From contig DNLO01000065.1 of the NCBI GenBank assembly GCA_003488445.1, positions 4,852 through 10,372 of the forward strand: DNA of 5,521 nucleotides. Reading direction: 5' to 3'. Below the pieces are notes generated by a model that saw only the letters and a list, made by a program, of their open reading frames with translations, was not told the DNA's origin and ran no database searches. Within the stretch, counting starts at the first letter, position 1, and each line of letters begins with the position of its first letter. Made by a program: the position numbers and the translations under genes. This stretch comes from Lachnospiraceae bacterium (GTDB taxonomy: Bacteria > Bacillota > Clostridia > Lachnospirales > Lachnospiraceae). Positions 1-5,517 of this stretch are shown here, in pieces.

Positions 1-32
1 TATACGGGGATGATGATACTGATCTTCTTCAT
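1..32 (-). CDS. Family-2 glycosyltransferase, N-terminal fragment (runs off left edge)
   Basis: An ATG on the minus strand at 32 opens a frame that reads MKKISIIIPV before the window ends. This lysine-rich start followed by a hydrophobic beta strand ending in Ile-Pro-Val is the usual first strand of GT-A fold, family-2 glycosyltransferases, and it parallels the start of the neighbouring gene (MAQKKISVIIPCYN). The start lies 3 nt after the stop of that upstream glycosyltransferase, so the two are almost certainly cotranscribed and translationally coupled. There is no strong ribosome binding site; only a weak GGGA lies inside the end of the preceding gene. Ten codons cannot prove the family, and the donor and acceptor are unknown. 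Confidence 0.6.
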   Translation of the reverse strand, partial: MKKISIIIPV

Positions 33-35
33 GCG

Positions 36-1091
36 TCAGATCCCGTTGGGGTAGGTCTTTACGATCTCCTCCCAGGCGGCGTTGTATTCCTTGAAGTTGG
101 ACTCATCCACGGGGATGTCTATGAGCTTAAGCGGCTCCCTGTATATCTCGCGCGAAAGAAGACTCTTGTTTTTCATAAAGTCCGGGAAGAGCTCCAATAC
201 GTTCTTCTGCATCTCCTGTATCTGACCCAGCTCGTAGGGGATACCCCTGCCGACTGCGAAGACGATGGAGCGTATGAAGTAATTGATGATGAAGAACCAT
301 TCGGCCAGCTCATGGTTCTCATCCAGTGAGCCGTCAGCCTTCATGACCTTATACGTGGCCATCCAGGTCCTGGCATTATCGTCCCTGCGCTTTATGTCCC
401 GCATCAGGTTGTAAGTGGAGCTGATGGGATTCTGGTAGTATCTGTGAAGATATTCATTCAGCAGATAGATCTTCCTGAAATGAAGATAGGCAGGAGTGGT
501 GAAGAGGCTCTCCTCGTCGAATACACCCTCGGCGAACCGCAGATCGTGCTCCTCCACGAAGTCTCTCCTGAAAAGCTTGTCCCAGCAGCCTCTGAGCAGA
601 GGACATTCACCCATGAAAAAGTCGAGCCTTTCCTTGGGAGAGTGTATCTCAACGAACCGGTCCTTCTTGCCGCTCTTAGTGGAGGGGTCGTCTTCTTCGG
701 GACCCACGTAGGTCTTCTTAGAAAGATAGTTCACTATCTCCGCATCGTTCTGTCTCGCCACACGGTAGACCTTCTCGAAGCAGTTCGGCAGGATCCAGTC
801 GTCGGCATCAAGATAAGCGATATACTCTGCAGTACAGTATTCCCTCGCGATGTTCCTTGCAGCCCCCTGCATGATATTCTCCTCCAGGGGTATGACTATG
901 ATGTTTTCGGGATACTTCATCTCCCACAGCAGGAGCTTGCCCAGAGTGGCATCCTTCGAAGCATCGTTTATCAGGATGATCTCCAGGTTCTCCAGACCGA
1001 TGGTCTGCTTCTCGAGGGACTCCATGCATCTGTCTATGAACATTGAGACATTGTAGCAGGGGATGATCACGCTTATCTTCTTCTGAGCCAT
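36..1091 (-). CDS. Family-2 glycosyltransferase (GT-A fold), probable surface polysaccharide synthesis
   Basis: The 351-residue protein should transfer a sugar from a nucleotide-sugar donor to a growing cell-surface glycan at the cytoplasmic face of the membrane. Residues 6-15 (ISVIIPCYNV) form the first strand of the nucleotide-binding fold. IILINDASKD near 38-47 carries the conserved Asp of the uridine pocket. AYLDADDW (92-99) holds the metal-binding DxD. The CWDKLFRRDF segment (169-178) followed by FAEGVFDEESLF (186-197) matches the acceptor-side region, where D192/E193/E194 are candidates for the catalytic base. The C-terminal 120 residues are helical and of no recognised domain. I see no convincing membrane span, although 267-280 is hydrophobic. 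The start is supported by GGAGGT 5 nt upstream (1097-1102). The gene leads a minus-strand operon with a second glycosyltransferase. The exact sugar and polymer (capsule, teichoic acid type or glycolipid) cannot be told from sequence. Confidence 0.9.
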   Translation of the reverse strand: MAQKKISVIIPCYNVSMFIDRCMESLEKQTIGLENLEIILINDASKDATLGKLLLWEMKYPENIIVIPLEENIMQGAARNIAREYCTAEYIAYLDADDWILPNCFEKVYRVARQNDAEIVNYLSKKTYVGPEEDDPSTKSGKKDRFVEIHSPKERLDFFMGECPLLRGCWDKLFRRDFVEEHDLRFAEGVFDEESLFTTPAYLHFRKIYLLNEYLHRYYQNPISSTYNLMRDIKRRDDNARTWMATYKVMKADGSLDENHELAEWFFIINYFIRSIVFAVGRGIPYELGQIQEMQKNVLELFPDFMKNKSLLSREIYREPLKLIDIPVDESNFKEYNAAWEEIVKTYPNGI

Positions 1092-1119
1092 ATCTTACCT
1101 CCGTGATATAGATGGATAT

Positions 1120-1148
1120 AGTATACCATATGCGGCAGGACCTGATAC
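1120..1148 (-). promoter_or_regulatory. Extended -10 promoter for the glycosyltransferase operon
   Basis: On the minus strand TATACT (1125-1120) is preceded by TGG (1128-1126), giving an extended -10 element. The hexamer 17 nt further upstream, GTATCA (1148-1143), matches the -35 consensus at only three positions, which is typical of promoters that rely on the TGn motif. Transcription would start near 1113, leaving a leader of about 20 nt that includes the GGAGGT site. GATATAG occurs twice at a 10-bp interval (1105-1111 and 1115-1121), around this start and overlapping the end of the -10 box. Confidence 0.6.
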
Positions 1149-1157
1149 AGACGAAGC

Positions 1158-1186
1158 ATGAAAGACAGGCGAAAATATGATAGAAT
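1158..1186 (+). promoter_or_regulatory. Extended -10 promoter for relQ-like gene
   Basis: TAGAAT (1181-1186) is preceded by TGA (1178-1180), an extended -10 of the form TGnTAGAAT. ATGAAA (1158-1163) lies 17 nt upstream and matches the TTGACA consensus at four of six positions. Transcription would begin near 1193, giving a leader of about 30 nt. The -35 element lies 9 bp from the -35 of the divergent glycosyltransferase promoter, so two polymerases probably cannot bind at once and the promoters may compete. Confidence 0.6.
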
Positions 1187-1222
1187 ATACGGGTCACACA
1201 GAGGTGATGGGGGTATCGGAAT

Positions 1223-1879
1223 ATGGAAATGATCGAAAATTACGAGGATGTGGATTCCTGGAATACAGTCGTGCTGCTCTACAGCTCTGCACTGAAAGAG
1301 ATAGGCACCAAGCTCGAGATCCTGAACGACGAGTTCCAGCATGTGCATCAGTACAATCCCATAGAACACATCAAGTCCAGGCTCAAGACGCCTGAGAGCA
1401 TAGTGAACAAGCTGAAGCGCCGCGGCTACGAGGTGTCCATCGCCAATATGGTGAGATACGTCAATGACATCGCGGGAGTCCGCATCATCTGTTCGTTCAC
1501 ATCCGATATATACAGGATAGCGGATATGATGGCGAGGCAGAACGATATCTCGGTCCTGTCGATAAAGGACTATATCAAGAACCCCAAGGACTCGGGCTAC
1601 AAGAGCTTCCACATGATAGTATCGGTACCCATCTTCCTGTCTTACGAGACGCTGGATGCCAAGGTGGAGATACAGATAAGGACGGTAGCCATGGACTTCT
1701 GGGCATCGCTCGAGCACAAGATCAACTATAAATACGACGGTACCGTACCCGAGCACATCAAGAGAGAGCTCAGTGAATGCGCGGAGATGGTATCCGATCT
1801 TGACGCCAAGATGATGAGCCTGAATGAAGAGATCAAGGACAGCGAGAAGAAAGATGAGGATCTGGTTCAGGCAGTTTAA
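1223..1879 (+). CDS. relQ: Small alarmone synthetase, RelQ/SasB-like GTP pyrophosphokinase
   Basis: This 218-residue cytoplasmic enzyme should transfer pyrophosphate from ATP to GTP or GDP, making (p)ppGpp for the stringent response. Only the synthetase domain is present. The HD hydrolase, TGS and ACT domains of long Rel proteins are absent, and the length fits the single-domain class. Visible motifs are the basic ATP-binding segment KLKRRGYE (63-70), NDIAGVRI (81-88) with the metal-binding D82, DSGYKSFH (123-130) whose Y126 stacks on the guanine, and EIQIRTVAMDFWASLEHK (149-166) with the catalytic E149. The helical tail (about 175-218) corresponds to the part that assembles the tetramer in RelQ. 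INYKYDGTVPE after the last motif resembles RelQ more than RelP, so the symbol is a subclass inference. An in-frame TGA at 1205 rules out longer forms. Ribosome binding is unusual: AGAGGTGAT (1200-1208) is 14 nt from the ATG, and GGGGG (1209-1213) is 9 nt away. A start at 1229 is possible. A small acidic ORF follows 10 nt downstream. Confidence 0.92.
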   Translation: MEMIENYEDVDSWNTVVLLYSSALKEIGTKLEILNDEFQHVHQYNPIEHIKSRLKTPESIVNKLKRRGYEVSIANMVRYVNDIAGVRIICSFTSDIYRIADMMARQNDISVLSIKDYIKNPKDSGYKSFHMIVSVPIFLSYETLDAKVEIQIRTVAMDFWASLEHKINYKYDGTVPEHIKRELSECAEMVSDLDAKMMSLNEEIKDSEKKDEDLVQAV

Positions 1880-1882
1880 GGA
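1878..1882 (+). promoter_or_regulatory. Ribosome binding site that fixes the start of the 76-residue ORF
   Basis: AAGGA overlaps the last two bases of the relQ TAA stop and sits 7 nt before the ATG at 1890. It selects this start over an in-frame ATG at 1824 inside relQ, whose extra 22 residues are the basic, low-quality peptide expected from reading relQ out of frame. The overlap of stop codon and binding site suggests that ribosomes finishing relQ help initiation here. Confidence 0.7.
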
Positions 1883-1889
1883 AAACCGC

Positions 1890-2120
1890 ATGGTGAGGGA
1901 CATCACGGTCGAGGACTATGAACGCGATACGCGCACTCACAAGATCGTGACGGGTCTCGAGAAAGCCTGCAGGGAGATGGACCTCTCCGTACCCATATGG
2001 CTCGATATCAATATAAGCGATTTCAAGAGGAATGCGAAATGCAGGTTCTACCAGGACAGCTTCGTGGATGAGATCCCCTTTGACTATCTCGAGGTGCAGG
2101 TGATAGAGGAAGATTTGTAG
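1890..2120 (+). CDS. Conserved-looking small acidic protein of unknown function, relQ partner
   Basis: I do not recognise a named family for this 76-residue soluble protein. It is acidic (about 18 Asp/Glu against 10 Lys/Arg), has no signal peptide or membrane span, and looks well folded. Residues 6-30 are probably helical (VEDYERDTRTHKIVTGLEKA). A strand-rich part follows with WLDINISDFKR (37-47), CRFYQDSFVDEIPFDY (51-66) and a final strand LEVQVIEEDL (67-76). The balanced aromatic, proline and charged residues, the good ribosome binding site and the tight spacing after relQ argue that it is a real gene. From memory, similar WLD-NIS-FKR and FDYLE-QVIEED sequences recur in small Lachnospiraceae proteins; this is unverified. 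Its position suggests a role linked to (p)ppGpp synthesis, such as binding or modulating the synthetase, but nothing in the sequence proves this. Confidence 0.75.
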   Translation: MVRDITVEDYERDTRTHKIVTGLEKACREMDLSVPIWLDINISDFKRNAKCRFYQDSFVDEIPFDYLEVQVIEEDL

Positions 2121-2174
2121 GATATGACCAAAAAGAGACGTCATAATCCGCAAAGATAGTGTATAAATTATAAA

Positions 2175-2203
2175 TTGTAAATACAGGATACAGGTGATAT
2201 TAT
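2175..2203 (+). promoter_or_regulatory. Extended -10 promoter for the anchor protein-murA operon
   Basis: TTGTAA (2175-2180) and TATTAT (2198-2203) are separated by 17 nt, and TGA at 2195-2197 makes an extended -10. The boxes match the sigma-A consensus at four and five positions of six. Transcription would start near 2210, giving a leader of about 33 nt. That leader contains the 10-bp palindrome AAAAGCTTTT (2215-2224) just ahead of the ribosome binding site AAGGGGG (2228-2234). The surrounding intergenic DNA is strikingly AT-rich compared with the genes. Confidence 0.65.
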
Positions 2204-2242
2204 ATACAAAGCGCAAAAGCTTTTCAGAAGGGGGCTTTATCA

Positions 2243-3046
2243 ATGGATAATTTCATGGACAGGCTTGTGGAGAGAATGAACGACAGAGAGCCGGGGTATG
2301 ATGAGGAAAGACCGTCAGCTGACGAGGGAAGGTATTCATCGGCGCCCAGGGGACGCATGGACTATGCTGAGCCGGACGACTCCTATGGATACGGAAGACC
2401 CCAGAGGTCCGGAGGAGCACCTTCTGTAGGACGCAGAGATCTGGAGGAGCTCGGCAGAGCCGTGATCTCCGCGCAGAAGAAGATGTCGGACGATCATAAC
2501 GGTGTGCTGGAGTCCATGAAGGGTGCATTGGTAGACCAGGCGAAGGGTCTGGACGAGGGCTTCAAGGAGCAGAACGGCAAGATCGAGAGCGGCTCCCAGA
2601 AGATACTTCAGGCAATACAGGCGCTGGGTGCAGAGGTCAAGTCGGGCGCAGGTGCCCAGGGCGGAGCTCTCACCAGGAGTGATGTGGAGCAGATGCTGGA
2701 GACCAGCTCGGCGGACATCGCCGCGAAGTCAGCAGATGCCATACACAAGGAAGACGTGAAGCTGTACAAGAACGTACAGGCTATAGTCGAGGAGAATGCC
2801 GGCAATATCACAAAGGCAATAAACGCAGGCAGTACCAAGACAGCCGAGGAAGTAGCGGCAAGTCTCAGTTCACTGTCACAGCTGGAAAAGATAAACGAGC
2901 TGGAGGCTGCACTGGCAGAGACCAAGGAGGAGCTTTTGAACCGCACCTCCGGACTCAAGTCGAAGGTCACAGTGGCCATGCTCTTCAGCATCATCAATTT
3001 TGTAGGAGTTGCGGTACTCGTAGCGATCGCTTTCGGGTTCTTATAA
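2243..3046 (+). CDS. Tail-anchored coiled-coil membrane protein, function unknown
   Basis: I cannot assign a function to this 267-residue protein. Its parts in order are: a short amphipathic start MDNFMDRLVERM (1-12); a disordered, charged and Gly/Pro/Tyr-rich stretch (about 13-64, with SYGYGRPQRSGG at 47-58); helical, coiled-coil-like sequence (65-133); a small Gly/Ala linker (134-142); a second helical region (144-238) containing IHKEDVKLYKNVQAIVEE (167-184) and SQLEKINELEAALAETKEE (212-230); and a single hydrophobic span from about 242 to the C-terminus. KSK just before the span and no signal peptide imply that the bulk lies in the cytoplasm with the tail in the membrane. The start is supported by AAGGGGG 8 nt upstream. 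murA begins 3 nt after the stop, so a role at the membrane linked to cell-wall synthesis or division is plausible but is inference. The MDNFMD start and the HKE-VK-Y-NVQA motif seem familiar from unnamed Lachnospiraceae proteins; this is unverified recall. Confidence 0.85.
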   Translation: MDNFMDRLVERMNDREPGYDEERPSADEGRYSSAPRGRMDYAEPDDSYGYGRPQRSGGAPSVGRRDLEELGRAVISAQKKMSDDHNGVLESMKGALVDQAKGLDEGFKEQNGKIESGSQKILQAIQALGAEVKSGAGAQGGALTRSDVEQMLETSSADIAAKSADAIHKEDVKLYKNVQAIVEENAGNITKAINAGSTKTAEEVAASLSSLSQLEKINELEAALAETKEELLNRTSGLKSKVTVAMLFSIINFVGVAVLVAIAFGFL

Positions 3047-3049
3047 GAA

Positions 3050-4363
3050 ATGCCATCTAAATCAGACAAAGATCATTACATCATAAACGGCGGCAATCCT
3101 CTTATGGGGGAGGTGAGCATCGGCGGGGCTAAAAACGCTGCGCTTGCCATTATCGCTGCTTCCATAATGACCGATGAGACGGTGACCATAGAGAATGTTC
3201 CCGATGTACGCGACACCAATGTCATGATGGAGGCTATGGAGGGCATAGGCGTAAAGATCAAGCGCCTTTCCCGTCATACCATCGAAGTCAACGGATCCCA
3301 GGTGGAGAATGTAAATATCGATACCGCAAGTATCAGGAAGATCAGAGCATCCTACTATCTGCTGGGAGCCCTGCTGGGCAAGTACTGCCATGCGGAAGTG
3401 CCTCTGCCCGGAGGATGTGATATAGGAAGCCGCCCCATCGACCAGCACGTCAAGGGATTCAGAGCACTGGGAGCCAAGGTGTCCATCGAGCGCGGCATCA
3501 TGAAAGCCTCCGCAGAGCGTCTGCAGGCCGCTCATATCTATATGGACGTGGTCACGGTGGGTGCCACGATCAACGTCATGATGGCTTCGGTCATGGCAGA
3601 GGGCAAGACGATCATAGAGAATGCTGCGAAGGAGCCCCACATAGTCGACGTGGCCAACTTCCTGAACAGTATGGGAGCCAATATCAAGGGTGCAGGTACC
3701 GATGTGATCAGGATCAAGGGCGTGGAGAAGCTCCATGCCTGCACATACAGTGTGATACCCGATCAGATCGAGGCAGGCACCTTTATGTTCGCGGCGGCTA
3801 TCACAGGTGGAAATATCCTGGTAAAGAACGTGATACCCAAGCATCTGGAGTCCATCTCGGCCAAGCTGGAGGAGATAGGCTGCCATGTGGAGGAGTTTGA
3901 CGATGCGGTGAAGGTATCATCCTTCGGGAGACTGCAGCCCACACACATAAAGACACTGCCCTATCCCGGCTACCCCACCGACATGCAGCCCCAGGCAGGC
4001 GTGGCCCTGGCTCTTGCAGAGGGCGTAAGCACGATCACCGAGAGCATCTTTGAGAACAGGTTCAGATACGTGGATGAGCTCATCAGGATGGGAGCCAACA
4101 TCCGTGTGGAAGGCAATACAGCTATCATCGACGGAGTGGAGGGCTTTACCGGAGCGCATATCCAGGCACCGGACCTCAGAGCGGGAGCAGCACTTGTGCT
4201 GGCAGCTCTCGCTGCAGACGGCACTACCGTGATGGATGAGATATACTACATAGAGCGCGGATACGAGGACTTCGACGAGAAGCTCAGAGGACTCGGCGCA
4301 GACATCAAGAAGACTGCTGAGATCAAGCAGGAATCCAAAAAGACAAAATTCAAAGTGGTGTGA
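3050..4363 (+). CDS. murA: UDP-N-acetylglucosamine 1-carboxyvinyltransferase (MurA)
   Basis: MurA transfers enolpyruvate from phosphoenolpyruvate to UDP-GlcNAc in the cytoplasm, the first committed step of peptidoglycan synthesis. The 437 residues fit the family's usual length and its two-domain EPT fold. Key residues are present: K28 and N29 in GGAKNAAL (K22/N23 in E. coli), R99 in KIRASYY (R91), the active-site loop LPGGCDIGSRPIDQH with C123 (C115), D311 in YPTDMQPQ (D305) and R377 in PDLRAGAAL (R397). C123 is the residue that fosfomycin alkylates, so the enzyme should be sensitive to that drug. The ATG at 3050 comes 3 nt after the upstream stop and has no Shine-Dalgarno sequence. It adds about six residues before the core compared with E. 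coli, and the next Met (residue 19) would cut into the first strand, so this start is preferred and translation is probably coupled. The tail (about 421-437) is lysine-rich. Clostridia often carry two MurA paralogues, and which one this is cannot be settled here. Confidence 0.96.
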   Translation: MPSKSDKDHYIINGGNPLMGEVSIGGAKNAALAIIAASIMTDETVTIENVPDVRDTNVMMEAMEGIGVKIKRLSRHTIEVNGSQVENVNIDTASIRKIRASYYLLGALLGKYCHAEVPLPGGCDIGSRPIDQHVKGFRALGAKVSIERGIMKASAERLQAAHIYMDVVTVGATINVMMASVMAEGKTIIENAAKEPHIVDVANFLNSMGANIKGAGTDVIRIKGVEKLHACTYSVIPDQIEAGTFMFAAAITGGNILVKNVIPKHLESISAKLEEIGCHVEEFDDAVKVSSFGRLQPTHIKTLPYPGYPTDMQPQAGVALALAEGVSTITESIFENRFRYVDELIRMGANIRVEGNTAIIDGVEGFTGAHIQAPDLRAGAALVLAALAADGTTVMDEIYYIERGYEDFDEKLRGLGADIKKTAEIKQESKKTKFKVV

Positions 4364-5452
4364 TCAGAGGATAGCCTCTACGTAGAGGCCGTGCTCATGA
4401 GACAGATCGATGTAGTGACTGCCGCAGTGTACCATGGGGTGCGACAGGTCGAGCTTATTGATCAGGACTATATCACCCTCCATACCGTTCGACAGCAGCA
4501 CGCGGTTGTTCACGTAGCTGTTCACGATGTACTCGAGGAAGGTGAGGATATACTTCGAGTCGTACTTCTGCAGACCCTCGCTCTCGAAGATGGAGATGAC
4601 CTTGAAGGGACACAGGGGACCTCTGTATACTCTTGCCGAAGTCATGGCATCATACACATCGGCTATGGCCACGATCCTGGCGAAGGAATCTATCCTGTCG
4701 GTGGTGAGTCCCAGAGGATATCCGGATCCGTCGCATCTCTCATGATGCATCAGCGCAGCACTTTTGATGTGCGCATCCAGCTCCAGATCCTTGAGTATAT
4801 TGTAACCCTCAACGGTATGGGTCTTTATCACGGAATATTCATCGTCGGTCAGGCGTGCGGGCTTGCCGAGGATGGTCTCGGGGATCTTCAGCTTGCCGAC
4901 ATCATGGAGCAGACCGGCCACGGTAAGCGTATCCACATCCCTGTCGGGCATGCCCAGCCAGTTGCCGAACACATGACAGATCAGAGCCACGTTCATGCAG
5001 TGGGCGAAGGTGGGATCATCGTACATGCGCATATTGTGGAGCATGTCGAAGATCTGCAGTCCCGAAGGAGCCTTCTCCAAAAGCTCGTTCGTATCCTCCA
5101 AAAGCTCTTCCGTATTGATGGTGGTCCCGGCCGATACGGTCAGCAGCTTGTTCACTTTTCCCTTGAAATCATCTACGGAGCGCTCGAACTCTGCCTTGAA
5201 AACCTTGTACTCCTCGGAGGACTTGATACGCTGACTGTATGTCATCTCCTCCTGCGGGATGTTCGCCTCGGATGAGGCAGGCGTAGAGTCGTCCTTGATC
5301 CTGACAGATATGATGGAATAGAACTCCAGCTTGGTGATCGCCTTGTCCGTGAGCTCGGTATCCTTCAGGAGCACGAGCTGATTGTTGTATGTGTAGACAT
5401 CCTCAGCCACCACCATACCCGGTATTAAGTTCTGGGTCAGAATCCTAGCCAT
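4364..5452 (-). CDS. HD-GYP domain cyclic-di-GMP phosphodiesterase
   Basis: The 362-residue protein should hydrolyse the second messenger c-di-GMP in the cytoplasm. Residues 1-52 form the small N-terminal module often fused to clostridial HD-GYP domains (NLIPGMVVAEDVYTYNN, then a strand ending ISVRI). A charged helical linker follows (about 66-130). The HD-GYP domain covers about 131-315 with the metal ligands in place: H151, H183-D184 in LLHDVGKLKIP, H212 in IKTHTVEGYNIL, H236-H237 in MHHERCDGSGYP with the GYP triplet at 244-246, and D265 in IADVYDAMTS. The usual TSDRPYR is TSARVYR (271-277), a mild departure. A C-terminal extension (about 316-362) ends IDLSHEHGLYVEAIL. No receiver, sensor or membrane domain is seen, so the input signal is unknown. 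The stop abuts the murA stop. No ribosome binding site precedes the ATG, and the promoter lies almost on top of it. An active phosphodiesterase is likely but not proven. Confidence 0.93.
   Translation of the reverse strand: MARILTQNLIPGMVVAEDVYTYNNQLVLLKDTELTDKAITKLEFYSIISVRIKDDSTPASSEANIPQEEMTYSQRIKSSEEYKVFKAEFERSVDDFKGKVNKLLTVSAGTTINTEELLEDTNELLEKAPSGLQIFDMLHNMRMYDDPTFAHCMNVALICHVFGNWLGMPDRDVDTLTVAGLLHDVGKLKIPETILGKPARLTDDEYSVIKTHTVEGYNILKDLELDAHIKSAALMHHERCDGSGYPLGLTTDRIDSFARIVAIADVYDAMTSARVYRGPLCPFKVISIFESEGLQKYDSKYILTFLEYIVNSYVNNRVLLSNGMEGDIVLINKLDLSHPMVHCGSHYIDLSHEHGLYVEAIL
4374..4389. repeat. Perfect 16-bp palindrome just past the murA stop, inside the HD-GYP gene end
   Basis: GCCTCTACGTAGAGGC reads the same on both strands. 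It begins 10 nt after the murA stop and covers the codons for residues 355-359 (GLYVE) of the convergent HD-GYP protein. As RNA it could form a 6-bp stem with an ACGT loop in either transcript. No U-run follows on either strand, so it is not a standard intrinsic terminator. It might protect or define mRNA 3' ends, or be a chance result of codon choice. Confidence 0.45.
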
Positions 5453-5460
5453 AATAAGAT

Positions 5461-5489
5461 AGTATAAAAAGCTTTAGAGGGGATGTCAA
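5461..5489 (-). promoter_or_regulatory. Strong sigma-A promoter of the HD-GYP gene, leaderless or nearly so
   Basis: On the minus strand TTGACA (5489-5484), a perfect -35 box, is followed after exactly 17 nt by TATACT (5466-5461), a five-of-six -10 box. Only 8 nt separate the -10 box from the ATG at 5452, so transcription would start between about 3 nt upstream and the A of the ATG itself. No Shine-Dalgarno sequence exists in this space. The spacer contains AAAGCTTT (5475-5468). Confidence 0.8.
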
Positions 5490-5508
5490 ACAAAATGGAG
5501 TGACGGTA

Positions 5509-5517
5509 TGATATAAT
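5509..5517 (+). promoter_or_regulatory. Rightward extended -10 element at the window edge
   Basis: TGATATAAT is a perfect extended -10 (TGn plus TATAAT at 5512-5517) on the plus strand, pointing to a gene outside the window. No good -35 hexamer lies 16-18 nt upstream. The element is inside the interrupted palindrome ATGAT-ATA-ATCAT (5508-5520). Transcription would begin just past the right edge, so the served gene cannot be seen. Confidence 0.45.

Noticed and set aside
1824..1889. N-terminal 22-residue extension of the small ORF, overlapping relQ
   Set aside because: The extra peptide is a basic out-of-frame reading of relQ, and AAGGA at 1878-1882 fits the ATG at 1890 much better.
1073..1906. 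Long open frame antisense to relQ (277 codons)
   Set aside because: Its His-, Tyr- and Leu-rich protein has no recognisable motif, and it is the mirror of a well-supported gene with all catalytic motifs.
2121..2148. Hairpin after the small ORF (TATGAC at 2123-2128 pairing with GTCATA at 2140-2145)
   Set aside because: The stem is only 6 bp and AT-rich, the loop is 11 nt and no T-run follows, so I do not call it a terminator.
2208..2238. AAAGC/GCTTT pairings in the leader of the anchor-protein gene as a possible riboswitch
   Set aside because: The leader is only about 33 nt, with one short palindrome and no aptamer-like structure.
2282..2440. Low-complexity 5' part of the anchor-protein gene as a repeat array
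   Set aside because: The encoded stretch is biased in composition, but no repeated DNA unit with regular period is visible.
3062..3886. Long open frame antisense to murA (274 codons)
   Set aside because: The composition is the shadow of murA codons, with many His, Asp and Gly, no family resemblance and no ribosome binding site worth noting.
4391..5275. Long plus-strand open frame opposite the HD-GYP gene (294 codons)
   Set aside because: It is a His/Val/Glu-rich mirror translation, and the HD-GYP frame carries complete, ordered active-site motifs.
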